64,000 nucleotides of DNA, taken from contig OX940863.1 of NCBI GenBank assembly GCA_954871525.1, forward strand, positions 1,774,001-1,838,000, read 5' to 3'. Below are positions 11,660 through 25,042 of this stretch, piece by piece. A model generated the notes under the pieces. The model had not been told where the DNA came from. It saw nothing but the letters and a program-made list of their open reading frames with translations, and ran no database searches. How positions within the stretch are numbered: position 1 is the first letter of the stretch; each line of letters begins with the position of its first letter. The DNA is from Parietaria judaica (taxonomy: Eukaryota > Streptophyta > Magnoliopsida > Rosales > Urticaceae). The position numbers were made by a program, and so were the translations under genes.

Positions 11660-14600
11660 TGTTGGGAATCACGTCTCGGATTCCTTGAAAATTATCACGA
11701 ATTGAACCTCCTGACCGTCCGGGTAACATTTAAAAATTAATTTAAAGCGGAATAACTTGTTATCCGTCCAACGGTCCGGATATCGGATAATAACCATTTC
11801 ACAAGATCTGATAAATATTATGTAATTTAATATTCATATATCATTATTAATAATCAAGTCATAATAGGAAATAAATAGAAAGCAGTAAATGGTTGCATTT
11901 ATTAACCCAATGCATAAGGCCGTACCTCTATTGACGACTTTCGGCTGCGCGTTCTGAATCGGGCAGGGCTCCGCCGGTGCTGAGGGAAACTCCCGTGATC
12001 TTCCGGGATATTCTCCTGGAATCCTCGTACCGAAGCGTGGGCTTCGCCGGCAGGACTCCGTCGCAAAATTTTAACTGATGGTTCTTTTTAAGCTTCCGGA
12101 GAAATAGTCTCCTAAGCCGAACCAGAAAAGAGAGATCAGAGAGAAAAATTCGCAGACCCTGAGGGAGAGTTCGAATTTTTCTCTGGGGAAAGGTGTGAAA
12201 AATGTGTAGAATGAGCCTCCTATTTATAGTAGGGCTGAAACCAGAACCGGGAATCAGGAATTTGACTATTTTTTGTCCCTGTCCCGGAAAAATCAGGACA
12301 TAGTTTTCTGTCCCGGTTTTGGTTCTGGTTCTGAAAAGTCCTTGTTTTTGTTTTAAATCAGCACCGCGACCGGGATCGGGACACCGATTAAAATCCCGAT
12401 TTTTTTAGGACCAAAATTCGGGACGAAAACCGGGACAAATCTGGGACAAATCCGGGACAAAATCCAAGATAGAAACATGAAAAAAACCAAATCCAAAACG
12501 CAAATTACCAAATCCGAGTAAATCCAAAATGTAAAATACCAAATCCGAGTACAAAAGCAAAATACAAAATAAACAAATGCAAGATCCGAGTTCACGTCGT
12601 GAACTTCACAATGCCAAATCCAAATCTCAGTGCAAAAAATCGAGTCTAAAATGCTAAATAGTAAATACCGAGTACAAACAAATTATTTTTTATAACAAAA
12701 CGACATATAAGAAACGACATGTTAAATAAAATACCGAGTAATGGTTGAAAAATAAATGATATGTTAAAATAATGGGCTAAAAAAATAATGGATTAAAACC
12801 CTAATAGTAAACGACTTATAGGAAATGACATGCTAAAACAATGACAAACTTATAACAAAACGACATAAAACCGGAACCGAGACAAGAAAACCGGGAATTT
12901 CAGATTTTGAATTGGTTTTGGTTATGGTTTTTCAAACCGGAACTGGGACGTCCCTTTTTAGGTTATAGTAAAAAGAAAAAACTGATTTTTTGCCAAAAAC
13001 GGTCCGGTACTGGGACCAGAACCGGGACAAAACCGGGAACCGAGTATAAAATTTTCACCCCTAATTTATAGGCTCAAACCGTAACCGAATTGGAGAATTT
13101 CCCTCCTTAATTTTCGAATTTCATTAATTATATATAATTAATTATCTTAATCCAATGGTCCAGATTTAATCTCATCTAAATCCAATGGATATAATTAATT
13201 AGGGATTTAATTAAATAAGAAAGATTTGGATAAATCAAAAAACCAATCTTATCTTCTTATCTTTATAAAATTCGAATTATCCTATATATTTATAATAAAA
13301 TTCGAATTATCATTATCTAAATCCAACGGTTGAGATAAATCTTTAAACCGATCTAATGGATCAAATTAGTTTAGGATAAAATCAAATATAAAAAGATTTA
13401 TTAAAAAACAATTTCGAATTTATCCATAAACTATAATTCTAATATATATATAAATATATATAATTAATTAATTTTCAATCCGACGGTAAAGATTAAATCT
13501 TAGACCGATCTAACGGATATAATTAATTAACCAAAATTCGAAAAATGAAACTTGGTCACCAAGTTATTAATTTCAAATTTATCAATATCCTAATCCAACG
13601 GTTGATATTAAATCATAACCGATCCAATGGATAATATTGATTTTAGGGATTTGCTAAAATACCAAAACATTTGGTACTTATGCCGCAAATTTGGAAAGAC
13701 CAAATCATACCATTCGAATTTAGCTAGGGTTTCATATATCAAACCCTAATTCGAATTTACACATATGAATATATATAAATATATATTTTTATTTATTAAT
13801 ATAAATCTATTAATTATTAATTAATTATTAATAAGATATTAATAATTAAATCTAAATAATTAAATTATATTAATATTTCCTGATCTCAATATCACACATT
13901 AAAATGTCATGGTGCCACACCATCATTTAAATTCGTGACATGTGATTTAATTTCAAAGTTTATCGAACCGATCATAAACTTAGAAAATCCATAAATCACT
14001 AACCGTAAGTCGAAATGACTCGGTTCAAAAAGCAAAGTTGCTTAGAATTTAATTTCCAACAATATGGTGCTGATAGAAAATATAAATTCTAACTTTCTTT
14101 TATCAGTTAATTTCGTGTACCAAAATATGGTACTTTTGCCATGCTAACGATAAAACTATCTGACGTCTGCCACAGACCTTTCAGTTTTATAAGTCAAGCC
14201 AAATGATTAAAAATTATCCAGAATGTATTTTAATCACGTACGTATCATCCGTTACGGAGCTATCCTGGGGACCATGGACCCGTATTACTTAAGCTCCAAC
14301 GAACTGCTAGTTGTTCGTCAAACCTCGAAGTGATTCCAATATAGACCCGAGGCTGCACTCTTTAGTGATACGGTATATATTATTCCCTTTATAACAGCAG
14401 GGTGTCCATTGATACAATCAAATTCGGGTTATTGATCTTTCACTTGATGATCCACACATGAGCAGGCGGTTTCTACCGTTATGCCCCTCATTGCTTTTTC
14501 ATCCTTGACTCAGTCAGTAATATTATAAGTAACCCACTTATGGTTTCGATTCATAAGTTGCGCACGGGTACCTCTCACTTCTCACCACCGACAATCAAGG

Positions 14601-15242
14601 GAATCATCATCACTCTGAAGAGAGCTGTGTGATGCCCATGTCTATGACCAAGCTACCCTTACTGCTGACTATCATGTTCCCAAAATAATAGTGTTGGGAA
14701 CAGCGGTAATATTTCGTGTTCTTTAACGGTTAAATCAAAGAACAATCAAGTCAGCAGCTTGGACTCAAGATCACTCAGGACTTAGATCGAATATCCATTT
14801 GATCATCTACTAGTGACTCAACTCCAAGTTATCAGTGACGGTCTTATATGATAACTTCCGGAGTTTAAGTCAGGTCCAGTCCAGTATGAAGACACTTCAT
14901 ACTTAATGCACTTCTAGTGAGTGTGACACACACAAAATCCAGAATAGGATTGTCACTTAGTCACATTAATGACCTTATACGATTAATGGGCTCCCACCCA
15001 GTTAATCAAGTCACGGACATTTTAAGTTCATTTATTATGATTATTAATTCTTCTTCACATTGACTTTGTTGTGATAATAATTCATAATTGCATCCTTTAT
15101 GAACTAAGGATCAAACATTCTATTTTACTCTACCAGAAACTATAATAAGATTATCATAATAAGTATCATCTTTATTCAACGACTTGTCATAATCTTTTAC
15201 AAATGGATAAAATATCTTGTTTAAGGACACATATGTCCAACA
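11660..15242 (-). repeat. Copia 3' LTR (carries a nested MITE)
   Basis: 3583 bp, TG...CA bounded. Removing the 834-bp MITE and its 8-bp duplication leaves about 2741 bp, close to the 2745 bp of the 5' LTR. By eye the two differ only at scattered single bases and a 6-bp indel, implying a fairly young insertion. Confidence 0.93.
12230..13063. mobile_element. non-autonomous hAT element nested in the Copia 3' LTR
   Basis: Ends are TAGGGCTGAAA and, inverted, TAGGGGTGAAAA. A perfect 8-bp target duplication ATTTATAG flanks it (12222-12229 and 13064-13071). The same site is empty in the 5' LTR (near 21066-21073), which proves a later insertion. The interior repeats ACCGGGAC-type words on both strands and encodes nothing recognisable. 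Confidence 0.93.
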
Positions 15243-15253
15243 ATCTCCCACTT
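15243..15253 (-). other. polypurine tract of the Copia element
   Basis: AAGTGGGAGAT (minus strand) directly precedes the 3' LTR TGTTGG, the usual plus-strand primer site in Copia elements. Confidence 0.85.
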
Positions 15254-15257
15254 GTAC

Positions 15258-18200
15258 TTAAAGAAGATGACCCATGTCTTTCAGACCCATACTCTCCAGA
15301 TGCCTCCTGAATATTTTCTCTGGCAACGTTTTGGTGAATGGATCAGTCAGATTGTCTTCTGAAGCTATTTTCACAACCCTCACGTCGCCACGACGCACTA
15401 TTTCTCTTATGAGATGGTATTTGCGTTCTATATGTTTCGCCTTGTTATGGTCTCTGGGCTCTTTAGAATTTGCCACCGCACCACTGTTGTCACAGTATAG
15501 TGTTTGGGGCCCATCTACATCTGGAACAACTCCCAGCTCTATGTAGAAATTCTTGAGCCAAACTGATTCTTTGGCTGCCTCACAAGCTGCCACGTATTCA
15601 GCTTCCATTGTGGAATCTGCGATACAAGATTGCTTTACGCTTCTCCAGAATATCGCTCCACCAGCAAGGGTGAACACTGCTCCCGACGTCGATTTTCTCG
15701 CGTCTCTATCAGACATAAAGTCTGAATCAGTGTATCCTAGTGGATTCAGTTCTGATCCTAAAAACACTAACATATAGTCTCTCGTTCTCCGAAGATACTT
15801 GAGAATGTTCTTCACTGCTGTCCAGTGAGCCATACCAGGGTTGGATTGGTATCTGCTAACAATTCCCACAGCGTAACAGATGTCTGGCCTAGTACACTGC
15901 ATAACATACATCAGACTTCCCACTGCTGAAGCATAGGGTATTCGCCTCATCACATCTTGCTCTTCCGGAGAAGTTGGGCACTGTTTCCTGCTAAGAAACA
16001 CTCCATGTCTGGTTGGCAAATTACCACCCTTGGAGTTTGCCATTGCAAAACGTTCAAGCACCTTATCAATGTAAGCTGCTTGAGATAAGGCCAGAAGCCT
16101 GTTGTTGCGATCCCTGAAAATGCGGATCCCAAGAACATAACTGGCTTCTCCCATGTTCTTCATTTGGAACTGCGTAGATAGCCACACCTTCACGTCCGAT
16201 AATTTCTTCACACTGTTTCCAATGAGAAGAATATCGTCGACGTACAGAACAAGAAAAATTTCCACGGTTTCGTCATTGAGCTTATAAATGCAGGCCTCAG
16301 TGACGTTTTGAATGAATCCATAGGTTTTGATGGTTTCATCGAACCTTAGATTCCAGGATCTGGAAGCTTGCTTCAATCCATAGATGGATTTGAGTAATCT
16401 GCAAACCTTCCCTTCTTGACTCTGTTGCACGAACCCTCCTGGTTGGTTCATATAGATGTTTTCGTCAATGTACCCGTTCAGGAAGGCGGTTTTGACGTCC
16501 ATCTGCCAAATCTCGTAATTGAGACTACAGGCTATGGCCATGAGAATCCGGATGGACTTGTACTTAGCGACTGGAGCGAAGGTCTCATCGAAATCAATAC
16601 CTTCCCTCTGGGTAAAACCCTTTGCCACTAGTCTAGCCTTGAAGGTTTCAACCTTCCCGTCCACTCCTCTCTTACGCTTGTATACCCACTTACAGCCAAT
16701 GGTTTTGAAACCATCCGGTAAGTCTACAAGTTCCCAGACTTCATTAGAATCCATTGATTCTATTTCTTGGTTCATGGCTTCCTACCATTCTCCCTTTACA
16801 GGATCAACCATAGCTTGTTTGTAGCCTATGGGATCTTCAACGCTAGTGTCTGTGACAGCTAGGTGAAATTCCAACTGGGTGTGCTCGTAGCGCTCAACAG
16901 GTCTTTTGAACCTCCCACTACGTCTGAGTACCCCTTGGTTCTGATTTGGGACCATGGTTTCCGCATTATCTTCGTCAACAGGCACTGTTGGAGATATTGT
17001 GACCTTGTCACCTGACAGCTCCTCGAGTACAACTTTACTTCGAGGTTTGAAGTTTGTCATATAATCTTGCTCAAGAAAAGTAGCATTTATAGAGACAAAT
17101 ATTTTCTTACTTTCTGGACTATAAAACAAACCTCCTTTAGTCTCTTTGGAATATCCTACAAACAGACAAACTTCCGTTCGTGATTCTAATTTATTCTTGT
17201 TTCCGGTCCGCACATGTGCAGGACATCCCCAAATTCTGTAATGTCGCAGATTTGGTATTCTGCCATTCCATAATTCGACGGGCGTTTTAGAAACAGATTT
17301 TGACGGTACAACATTTAGAATGATCGTAGCCGTTAACAAAGCATATCCCCAGAATGAATTGGGTAGTGATGAATAACTTAACATTGACCTTACCATTTCC
17401 AGTAAGGTCCTATTTCTCCTTTCTGCAACACAATTTTGTTCCGGTGTGCCAGGAGCAGTTAGTTGAGATGTTATACCTTTCTCGATCAAGAGGTCGCAGA
17501 ACTCGTGATCTAGGTATTCTCCTCCTCGATCAGATCGAAGAGACTTCAATGATAGTCCAAGTTGATTCTCAACCTCTGCTAGAAATTCTCTGAACTTACC
17601 CAAGGTTTCAGATTTCTTAGCCATGAGATAAACGTAACCATATCTTGAATAATCGTCAATGAAAGTGACGAAGTATTCAATTCCTCCCCTTCCTTGTATG
17701 TTCATGGGACCACATACATCTGAATGGACGAGTTCTAATGGTTTAGTGGCTCTTTGACCTTTTACCGAAAAATGTCTCTTAGTCATCTTAGCCTCTATAC
17801 AGGATTCGCAAACAGGCAAAGAACCGATTGTTAGTTCTTTAAGGGGTCCATCCTTTACCAGCCTGTTTATCTTGTCTAGATTAATATGACCCAATCTTAA
17901 ATGCCACAGGTACGTTTGAACATCATTATCAATCTTGGGTTTCTTGACTGACTTTGGCATTGCCAATTTAAACATCTCAGTATTCATACAGCTACCATAA
18001 TCTGGTTTTAGGATATATAATCCATTTTCTGCTTTAGCAGTACAAATATATACTCCATCCTTTGTGATGACCCAATGGGATCCACGAAAGTTTAGAGTAT
18101 ATCCTTGTTTGTACAACAGATAAGCAGAAGTATATTTCTGCAGACATTTGGATAATAGTACACATTATCAACAAATAAATACTTATTTCCAAATGTCAGT

Positions 18201-18361
18201 CGCAAATTCCCTACTGCTTTTGCTTGTAGGAATTCCCCGTTTCCTACTTTTAAAGTTGGTCCTTCATTTATCTCTTCTAATTTGTCAAGAGACTGAAGAG
18301 AATTGCATGCATGATCGTTTGCTCCTGAATCCAAGATCCAGTTGAAGGATGAGTTGTACAC
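15258..18361 (-). pseudogene. Copia polyprotein: protease, integrase, reverse transcriptase, RNase H (broken)
   Basis: Reading leftwards: aspartic protease WILDSGA near 18330. Then a frameshift near 18116 just before YKQGYTLNFRG. The GAG-pre-integrase HH-CC zinc finger is WHLRLGHINLDKI...CESCIEAK. The integrase core contains HSDVCGP, FIDDYSRYGYVY and SDRGGEY. An in-frame TAG at 16782-16784 separates the integrase tail from RT. RT has FAPVAKYKSIR, QMDVKTAFLNG and the catalytic YVDDILL; RNase H has YCDNSGA and ends near 15258. Upstream of the protease only about 150 bp of coding-like DNA (to about 18511) remain, so most of gag appears lost. The frameshift, the stop and the gag loss make it defective. 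Confidence 0.92.
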
Positions 18362-18619
18362 GAAACATGATTCTAATGTTGAACGATCAACATTACTTGT
18401 ACTCCCATTCTGGAAGAATTATTCATGGTTTCCATCAATTCTCTTCCTCTTGTTTAGAGAGCTTGTAGCATTCTGATCTGCCATTCCAAGTTTCTCCGAA
18501 GATCCACTCATGGCCAGCTTGCTTAGGGATTTTGTGACTTTTACCAGATTGCTTTGATTTTGAGACCTCAGCGTCAGAGCAGACTTTTACGTTTCTTGTT
18601 TGTTGAAGGACATTTTAAC

Positions 18620-20477
18620 TGGCATTGAAAAAAAAACTTATTAAACTTTATTATAGGTAGAATGTTTAGAAAAATATTTTATTTGAAATAGTTACATGAT
18701 GCAAACATGTTCCGGGAAAACGTTAAATAAACCCTTTTAACTATTTCGTGATAATTTAACCGACTGTACACGTCGTTTCTGTCCTTAGTGGCATGGTCAC
18801 TCTAGGGTGACTCGCGGTATCAACAGTTTAGTTTGGTTAAACTAAGTTTTAGTCATAAACTTAATTAATATTCATAACAAGAACTACAAAAGTCCTCTAT
18901 GATTATTAACTATCACCATAGACGGTCAGGAAGCACCAACTTCCGTGCAAGCTTAACCCATCATTTTCGGTTCTCGGGATCCTCTTGGAAACGTCGTCCT
19001 TAGGGAATGGTCACTCTAGGGTGACTCGCGGTCCATTTCCAAGATTCCTCCGTCCCCATATTCTTTTGGAACTATCACGGTGTCAAACCTTCCACAAGCA
19101 CACCTTCCTTAGGGAATGAACACACTAGGGTGACTCGAGGCGGTGTGGTTAGCAGACCTTGTGACAATAATAATGGAGACCTTTGTTTTATTCTATACTT
19201 GCCATTGTTTTTTAGGAAATAACGTTTTTAATTTCTAAGTTATAAAAACTTATTATATAAACTGTCTATTAATGACACATTAAAAGTTTATATTTTGGCT
19301 TTATTTATTACGACACGTAATTTTAAATAAGCCCTAAAAATGTGTTTATTATTTCGTCGGTAGTGATAGATCAAACCGTACGCTCTCCAGGTCGATAGGA
19401 GGGGTCCTAACCTGTCACCAAGAAGTGGATGGTGAACTGGGCCCACTTTTGATTCCCTCTTCCTTAGGCAAGATTGTACGTTTGAAATTTTTCCGACTAA
19501 TAATTAACACTTTTACATTTACTCTTTATTATTTATATCTATCCTATATAGACATATTAATAATGATCTAAACATAGACACTATGTTTGAGGGTTATGAA
19601 AATAGGTTATAACAAATTATATCTATGATGAATATTCATAATTAATGATACTTACTCTCTAAGAATTATCATTAAATATTTTAATGCCCTTTAATAATTA
19701 TTTATGAAATATTAAAATAAGACAATGATATTATTCTTTGAATATTATCATCCATATTTTAATTTATTAAATAAGACAATGTTATTTAATTATTAAATGA
19801 CATCCGTATTTAATTTTATGAATTAATTAAAATAAGACAATGTTATTTATCCGGAAATAACATCCATATTTTAATTCATATTAATTAATCATAATTAATT
19901 TTAATTTATAAATATTAATTTCATTAATAATAATTAATAATTAATCCACGGGATCCGGGTCGGAATAAAAATCCGACCCATATAAAAAAAATTGCACGTG
20001 GGCCCTCCGGGCTTAGGCCCGGGCCCACATGCCCGTGGAATGGGCAGGGACAGCCCACGGGTGGGCCAGGGCAGTACCCGAGCCCTTCGGGCTGGGCCAG
20101 CAGGCCCATACCGCTGCCAGGCAGCATGGCCTGCGGCCAGCCCGCTAGGCCCACACGGGTGCCCTTGCCTTGGCCGATTGGCCTTGATGAGGGCTTTGCC
20201 CGTGGGCCTGGCCCGTGGGCTTTGCCCTGGCATTGCCCTGACGAACAACCTGGGGCTGCAGCGGCAGCCCCTGTTCGCGCCATTCTCGGGCTGGGCTGCC
20301 AAGGGCAGCCCGGTCTAACCACCCGGTCCGATTATTCGGGTCGGGTAATTTTCTTATTTTAAATTAATATTTAAAATATCTAGAAATTCAAAATTTCAAT
20401 TTTAAATAATTAATTTTATTCATCAAATAATTCGTTCTTAAACCCATTAATTAAATTACGTAATTATTTATCCTTGA
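18620..20477. other. non-coding Copia leader including a GC-rich block
   Basis: Between the PBS and the surviving pol there is no gag-like coding sequence. AT-rich stretches surround an extreme GC-rich block at about 19950-20335, rich in GGGCC/GGCCC words. That block opens frames on both strands only because stop codons are rare in it. It may be the RNA packaging/leader region or replacement DNA that took over gag. Confidence 0.55.
18795..19137. repeat. three dispersed near-palindromic repeats in the Copia leader
   Basis: GGTCACTCTAGGGTGACTCG occurs at 18795-18814 and 19009-19028, with a variant at 19119-19137. Each follows a CCTTAG-containing word. The core GTCACYCTAGGGTGAC is almost self-complementary. 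Confidence 0.8.
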
Positions 20478-20495
20478 GCCATGGCTCTGATACCA
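20478..20495 (-). other. Copia primer-binding site
   Basis: TGGTATCAGAGCCATGGC on the minus strand, two bases after the 5' LTR, matches the 3' end of plant initiator tRNA-Met (TGGTATCAGAGC core). Confidence 0.92.
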
Positions 20496-20497
20496 AT

Positions 20498-23242
20498 TGT
20501 TGGGAATCACGTCTCGGATTCCTTGAAAATTATCACGAATTGAACCTCCTGACCGTCCGGGTAACATTTAAAAATTAATTTAAAGCGGAATAACTTGTTA
20601 TCCGTCCAACGGTCCGGATATCGGATAATAACCATTTCACAAGATCTGATAAATATTATGTAATTTAATATTCATATATCATTATTAATAATCTAGTCAT
20701 AATAGGAAATAAATAGAAAGCAGTAAATGGTTGCATTTATTAACCCAATGCATAAGGCCGTACCTCTATTGACGACTTCCGGCTGCGCGTTCTGAATCGG
20801 GCAGGGCTCCGCCGGTGCTGAGGAAAACTCCCGTGATCTTCCGGGATATTCTCCTGGAATCCTCGTACCGAAGCGTGGGCTTCGCCGGCAGGACTCCGTC
20901 GCAAAATTTTAACTGATGGTTCTTTTTAAGCTTCCGGAGAAATAGTCTCCTAAGCCGAACCAGAAAAGAGAGATCAGAGAGAAAAATTCGCAGACCCTGA
21001 GGAAGAGGGAGAGTTCGAATTTTTCTCTGGGGAAAGGTGTGAAAAATGTGTAGAGTGAGCCTCCTATTTATAGGCTCAAACCGTAACCGAATTGGAGAAT
21101 TTCCCTCCCTAATTTTCGAATTTCATTAATTAAATATAATTAATTATCTTAATCCAATGGTCCAGATTTAATCTCATCTAAATCCAATGGATATAATTAA
21201 TTAGGGATTTAATTAAATAAGAAAGATTTGGATAAATCAAAAAACCAATCTTATCTTCTTATCTTTATAAAATTCGAATTATCCTATATATTTATAATAA
21301 AATTCGAATTATCATTATCTAGATCCAACGGTTGAGATGAATCTTTAAACCGATCTAATGGATCAAATTAGTAGGATAAAATCAAATATAAAAAGATTTA
21401 TTAAAAAACAATTTCGAATTTATCCATAAACTATAATTCGAATATATATATAAATATATATAATTAATTAATTTTCAGTCCGACGGTAAAGATTAAATCT
21501 TAGACCGATCTAACGGATATAATTAATTAACCAAAATTCGAAAAATGAAACTTGGTCACCAAGTTATTAATTTCGAATTTATCAATATCCTAATCGAACG
21601 GTTGATATTAAATCATAACCGATCCAATGGATAATATTGATTTTAGGGATTTGCTAAAATACCAAAACATTTGGTACTTATGCCGCAAATTTGGAAAGAC
21701 CAAATCATACCATTCGAATTTAGCTAGGGTTTCATATATCAAACCCTAATTCGAATTTACACATATGAATATATATAAATATATATTTTTATTTATTAAT
21801 ATAAATCTATTAATTATTAATTAATTATTAATAAGATATTAATAATTAAATCCAAATAATTAAATTATATTAATATTTCCTGATCTCAATATCACACATT
21901 AAAATGTCATGGTGCCACACCATCATTTAAATTCGTGACATGTGATTTAATTTCAAAGTTTATCGAACCGATCATAAACTTAGAAAATCCATAAATCACT
22001 AACCGTAAGTCGAAATGACTCGGTTCAAAAAGAAAAGTTGCTTAGAATTTAATTTCCAACAACATGGTGCTGATAGAAAATCTAAATTCTAACTTTCTTT
22101 TATCAGTTAATTTCGTGTACCAAAATATGGTAATTTTGCCATGCTAACGATAAAACTATCTGACGTCTGCCACGGACCTTTCAGTTTTATAAGTCAAGCC
22201 AAATGATTAAACATTATCCAGAATGTATTTTAATCACGTACGTATCATCCGTTACGGAGCTATCCTGGGGACCATGGACCCGTATTACTTAAGCTCCAAC
22301 GAACTGCTAGTTGTTCGTCAAACCTCGAAGTGATTCCACTATAGACCCGAGGCTGCACTCTTTAGTGATACGGTATATATTATTCCCTTTATAACAGCAG
22401 GGTGTCCATTGATACAATCAAATTCGGGTTATTGATCTTTCACTTGATGATCCACACACGAGCAGGCGGTTTCTACCGTTATGCCCCTCATTGCTTTTTC
22501 ATCCTTGACTCAGTCAGTAATATTATAAGTAACCCACTTATGGTTTCGATTCATAAGTTGCGCACGGGTACCTCTCACTTCTCACCACCGACAATCAAGG
22601 GAATCATCATCACTCTGAAGAGAGCTGTGTGATGCCCATGTCTATGACCAAGCTACCCTTACTGCTGACTATCATGTTCCCAAAATAATAGTGTTGGGAA
22701 CAGCGGTAATATTTCGTGTTCTTTAACGGTTAAATCAAAGAACAATCAAGCCAGCAGCTTGGACTCAAGATCACTCAGGACTTAGATCGAATATCCATTT
22801 GATCATCTACTAGTGACTCAACTCCAAGTTATCAGTGACGGTCTTATATGATAACTTCCGGAGTTTAAGTCAGGTCCAGTCCAGTATGAAGACACTTCAT
22901 ACTTAATGCACTTCTAGTGAGTGTGACACACACAAAATCCAGAATAGGATTGTCACTTAGTCACATTAATGACCTTATACGATTAATGGGCTCCCACCCA
23001 GTTAATCAGGTCACGGACATTTTAAGTTCATTTATTATGATTATTAATTCTTCTTTACATTGACTCTGTTGTGATAATAATTCATAATTGCATCCTTTAT
23101 GAACTAAGGATCAAACATTCTATTTTACTCTACCAGAAACTATAATAAGATTATCATAATAAGTATCATCTTTATTCAACGACTTGTCATAATCTTTTAC
23201 AAATGGATAAAATATCTTGTTTAAGGACACATATGTCCAACA
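20498..23242 (-). repeat. Copia 5' LTR
   Basis: 2745 bp with TGTTGGG...CCAACA ends. It lacks the MITE present in the other LTR and carries the same scattered features otherwise. Confidence 0.94.
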
Positions 23243-23247
23243 AGAAG

Positions 23248-25042
23248 TGCCATACAACCCTAGATGCGTTGGGGGGAAAAAGGAACCGGCTACTTGATGC
23301 GACATAAAAAGGCGTGCTACGGAGACGATGACGAGGTAAACACAGCACAGGTAAGTGCTCTTAGCACGAAAAATTTACGGAAATGGACCTTCGAGTGGTT
23401 ACTGTCTACGGGCGCACCGATGAGTTTGATGGAAAATCCTGCGCATACACAATACATGCAAAGGATTAATCCGTCTTACCAACAGTTTTCCCGTACGACG
23501 TATACCAGGGACATGGAAAAGGCTTACAAAATGCAAAAAAAATATTTGGTCGAGTTTTTTAAAATGTCAAACATAAACGTTGCTTTCACCACCGACTTGT
23601 GGAGCGGTCCGAGTCTAAACGATTATTTGAGTCTGACCGCCCATTACGTCGACGATGATTGGGTTCCATATAAAAAACTTTTAAATATGTCACCATTCGA
23701 GTGTCGCCATACCGGCACAAACATTTCCGATAAATTAATAGAATTATTCAATGATTGGGGTTTGCAAAATCGTATTATTTCTATTACTTTAGACAATGCC
23801 GCAAACAATAACGCCGCTATTACTATCTTAGAAAATAGTTTGCCCGGTTTTCCTTTTCGTAATATTTTACATCAAAAGTGTGGTTGTCACATTATTAATT
23901 TAATTGCTAGAACGGGCGAACGAAATATTTCAGGGCACGTTGAAAAAATACGCGGTGTTATCGATTGGATCCAGCATTCTCAAACCACCACTAGGTGGAG
24001 ACGATTTTGTAAATAGCACAATCATAAAGCTAATAAGTTTGGTTTAGACAACAATACACGATGGAACTCTACGTATCTAATGCTTTCAGTTGTGTGTAGA
24101 CAGATGGTACCGTTAAGCGCTTTCCTCCACACCGAACTAGAGGCCTCGGAGCGGATCACGGAGGCAGAATGGGAAACGGCCAAGAAATTCACCCAATTCC
24201 TCAAACCCTTTTACGCTATTACTTTAAATTTTTCTAACCAAAGACAACCTTCTTTGAATCATGGTCTTTCGGGTCTATATGAAATTACAAACACTTTTTC
24301 TGAATTCGAAAATGACCCTGTTATTTCTTCCATGATTCAGGGAATGGTTGCAAAATTCAAAAGTTATTGGGATCCACCCCCTTTTTCGTATTGTTTCGGT
24401 GCTATCTTAGATCCCCGTATTATGTTTACTTTCGGGCCGTTGATGTTAGCAATCGGGATAAACTTAGGGGAGGATTACACTGATTATATAAAGGTTGTTA
24501 ATGAAGCTTTTTATGAACTGTACAGTGAATACGACCGGCGGTTCCCAGAGTTCAACGTGGAGGCGGAGCGAAGGGCAGTGATGGAAAGCCTAACCAAGAC
24601 CGGCCTAGCATTTGTCCGGAGACTGAAGCAAAGACTGGATCGCGGAGAATCATCGGGATCCGGTACGCCACCGGCACGAGCGAAAGACACGGAAGGCGCA
24701 CCGCAAGAATTGAAGCAGTACTACGGCCTGCGGATCGACGAGGACTCCCTCGAGTTCGATGTGATTGGATGGTGGAAGAATCAACGGGAAAGATTCCCGA
24801 TATTGGCGAGAATGGTGAGGGATATACTGTCCATCCCCATTTCAAGCGTTGCTTCGGAGAGCGCATTCAGTTCGGCTCAGCATATAATCGACGACCGGAG
24901 GGTGTCAATTACCAACACACACCTCGAGCAAGCGGTGGTGTTGAACGATTGGATGTTCCGCAACCCCACCATCGCCCAACGGAACGAACCAACCGAACTG
25001 GAGAGGATGACTGAAAAGTTTAACGACTGGTTCCCCGAGTGA
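23248..25042 (+). pseudogene. hAT transposase: rest of BED finger, catalytic domain and C-terminal dimerisation domain
   Basis: Continues the zinc finger after the Copia. GTGYLMRHKKAC supplies the remaining His and Cys, after a one-base frame slip near 23272-23280. The catalytic region follows (TDLWSGPSLNDYLSLTAHY; CHIINLI). At 24014-24016 a TAG interrupts the frame, and homology continues in the same frame (NKFGLDNNTRWNSTY). The C-terminal hAT dimerisation motif is SIPISSVASESAFSSAQHII, then a tail ending at 25042. The order and motifs are standard for plant hAT transposases; the lesions show it is inactive. Confidence 0.88.

Larger units (their letters stand above)
11660..23242 (-). mobile_element. 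Ty1/Copia LTR retrotransposon, minus orientation
   Basis: It is bounded by TGTTGGG...CCAACA long terminal repeats and flanked by a perfect 5-bp target duplication AGAAG (11655-11659 and 23243-23247). In the minus orientation: 5' LTR (20498-23242), a two-base spacer, a primer-binding site matching initiator tRNA-Met, a long GC-rich leader, a damaged gag/protease/integrase/RT/RNase H region, a polypurine tract and the 3' LTR (11660-15242). Integrase before reverse transcriptase assigns it to Copia. At about 11.6 kb with 2.7-kb LTRs it is large for Copia. Coding lesions make it non-autonomous. Confidence 0.95.

Noticed and set aside
12353..12595. 80-codon frame in the nested hAT MITE
   Set aside because: Low-complexity translation from ACCGGGAC-type repeats in a non-autonomous element.
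14451..14690. Conserved-looking block shared with 22,441-22,680
   Set aside because: It is simply the same LTR sequence in both LTRs, not a separate duplicated gene.
19924..20362. Overlapping long open frames on both strands in the GC-rich Copia leader
   Set aside because: They exist because stop codons are rare in GC-rich DNA. Proline/glycine-rich translations on all frames, no family likeness, and the region lies inside the retrotransposon leader.
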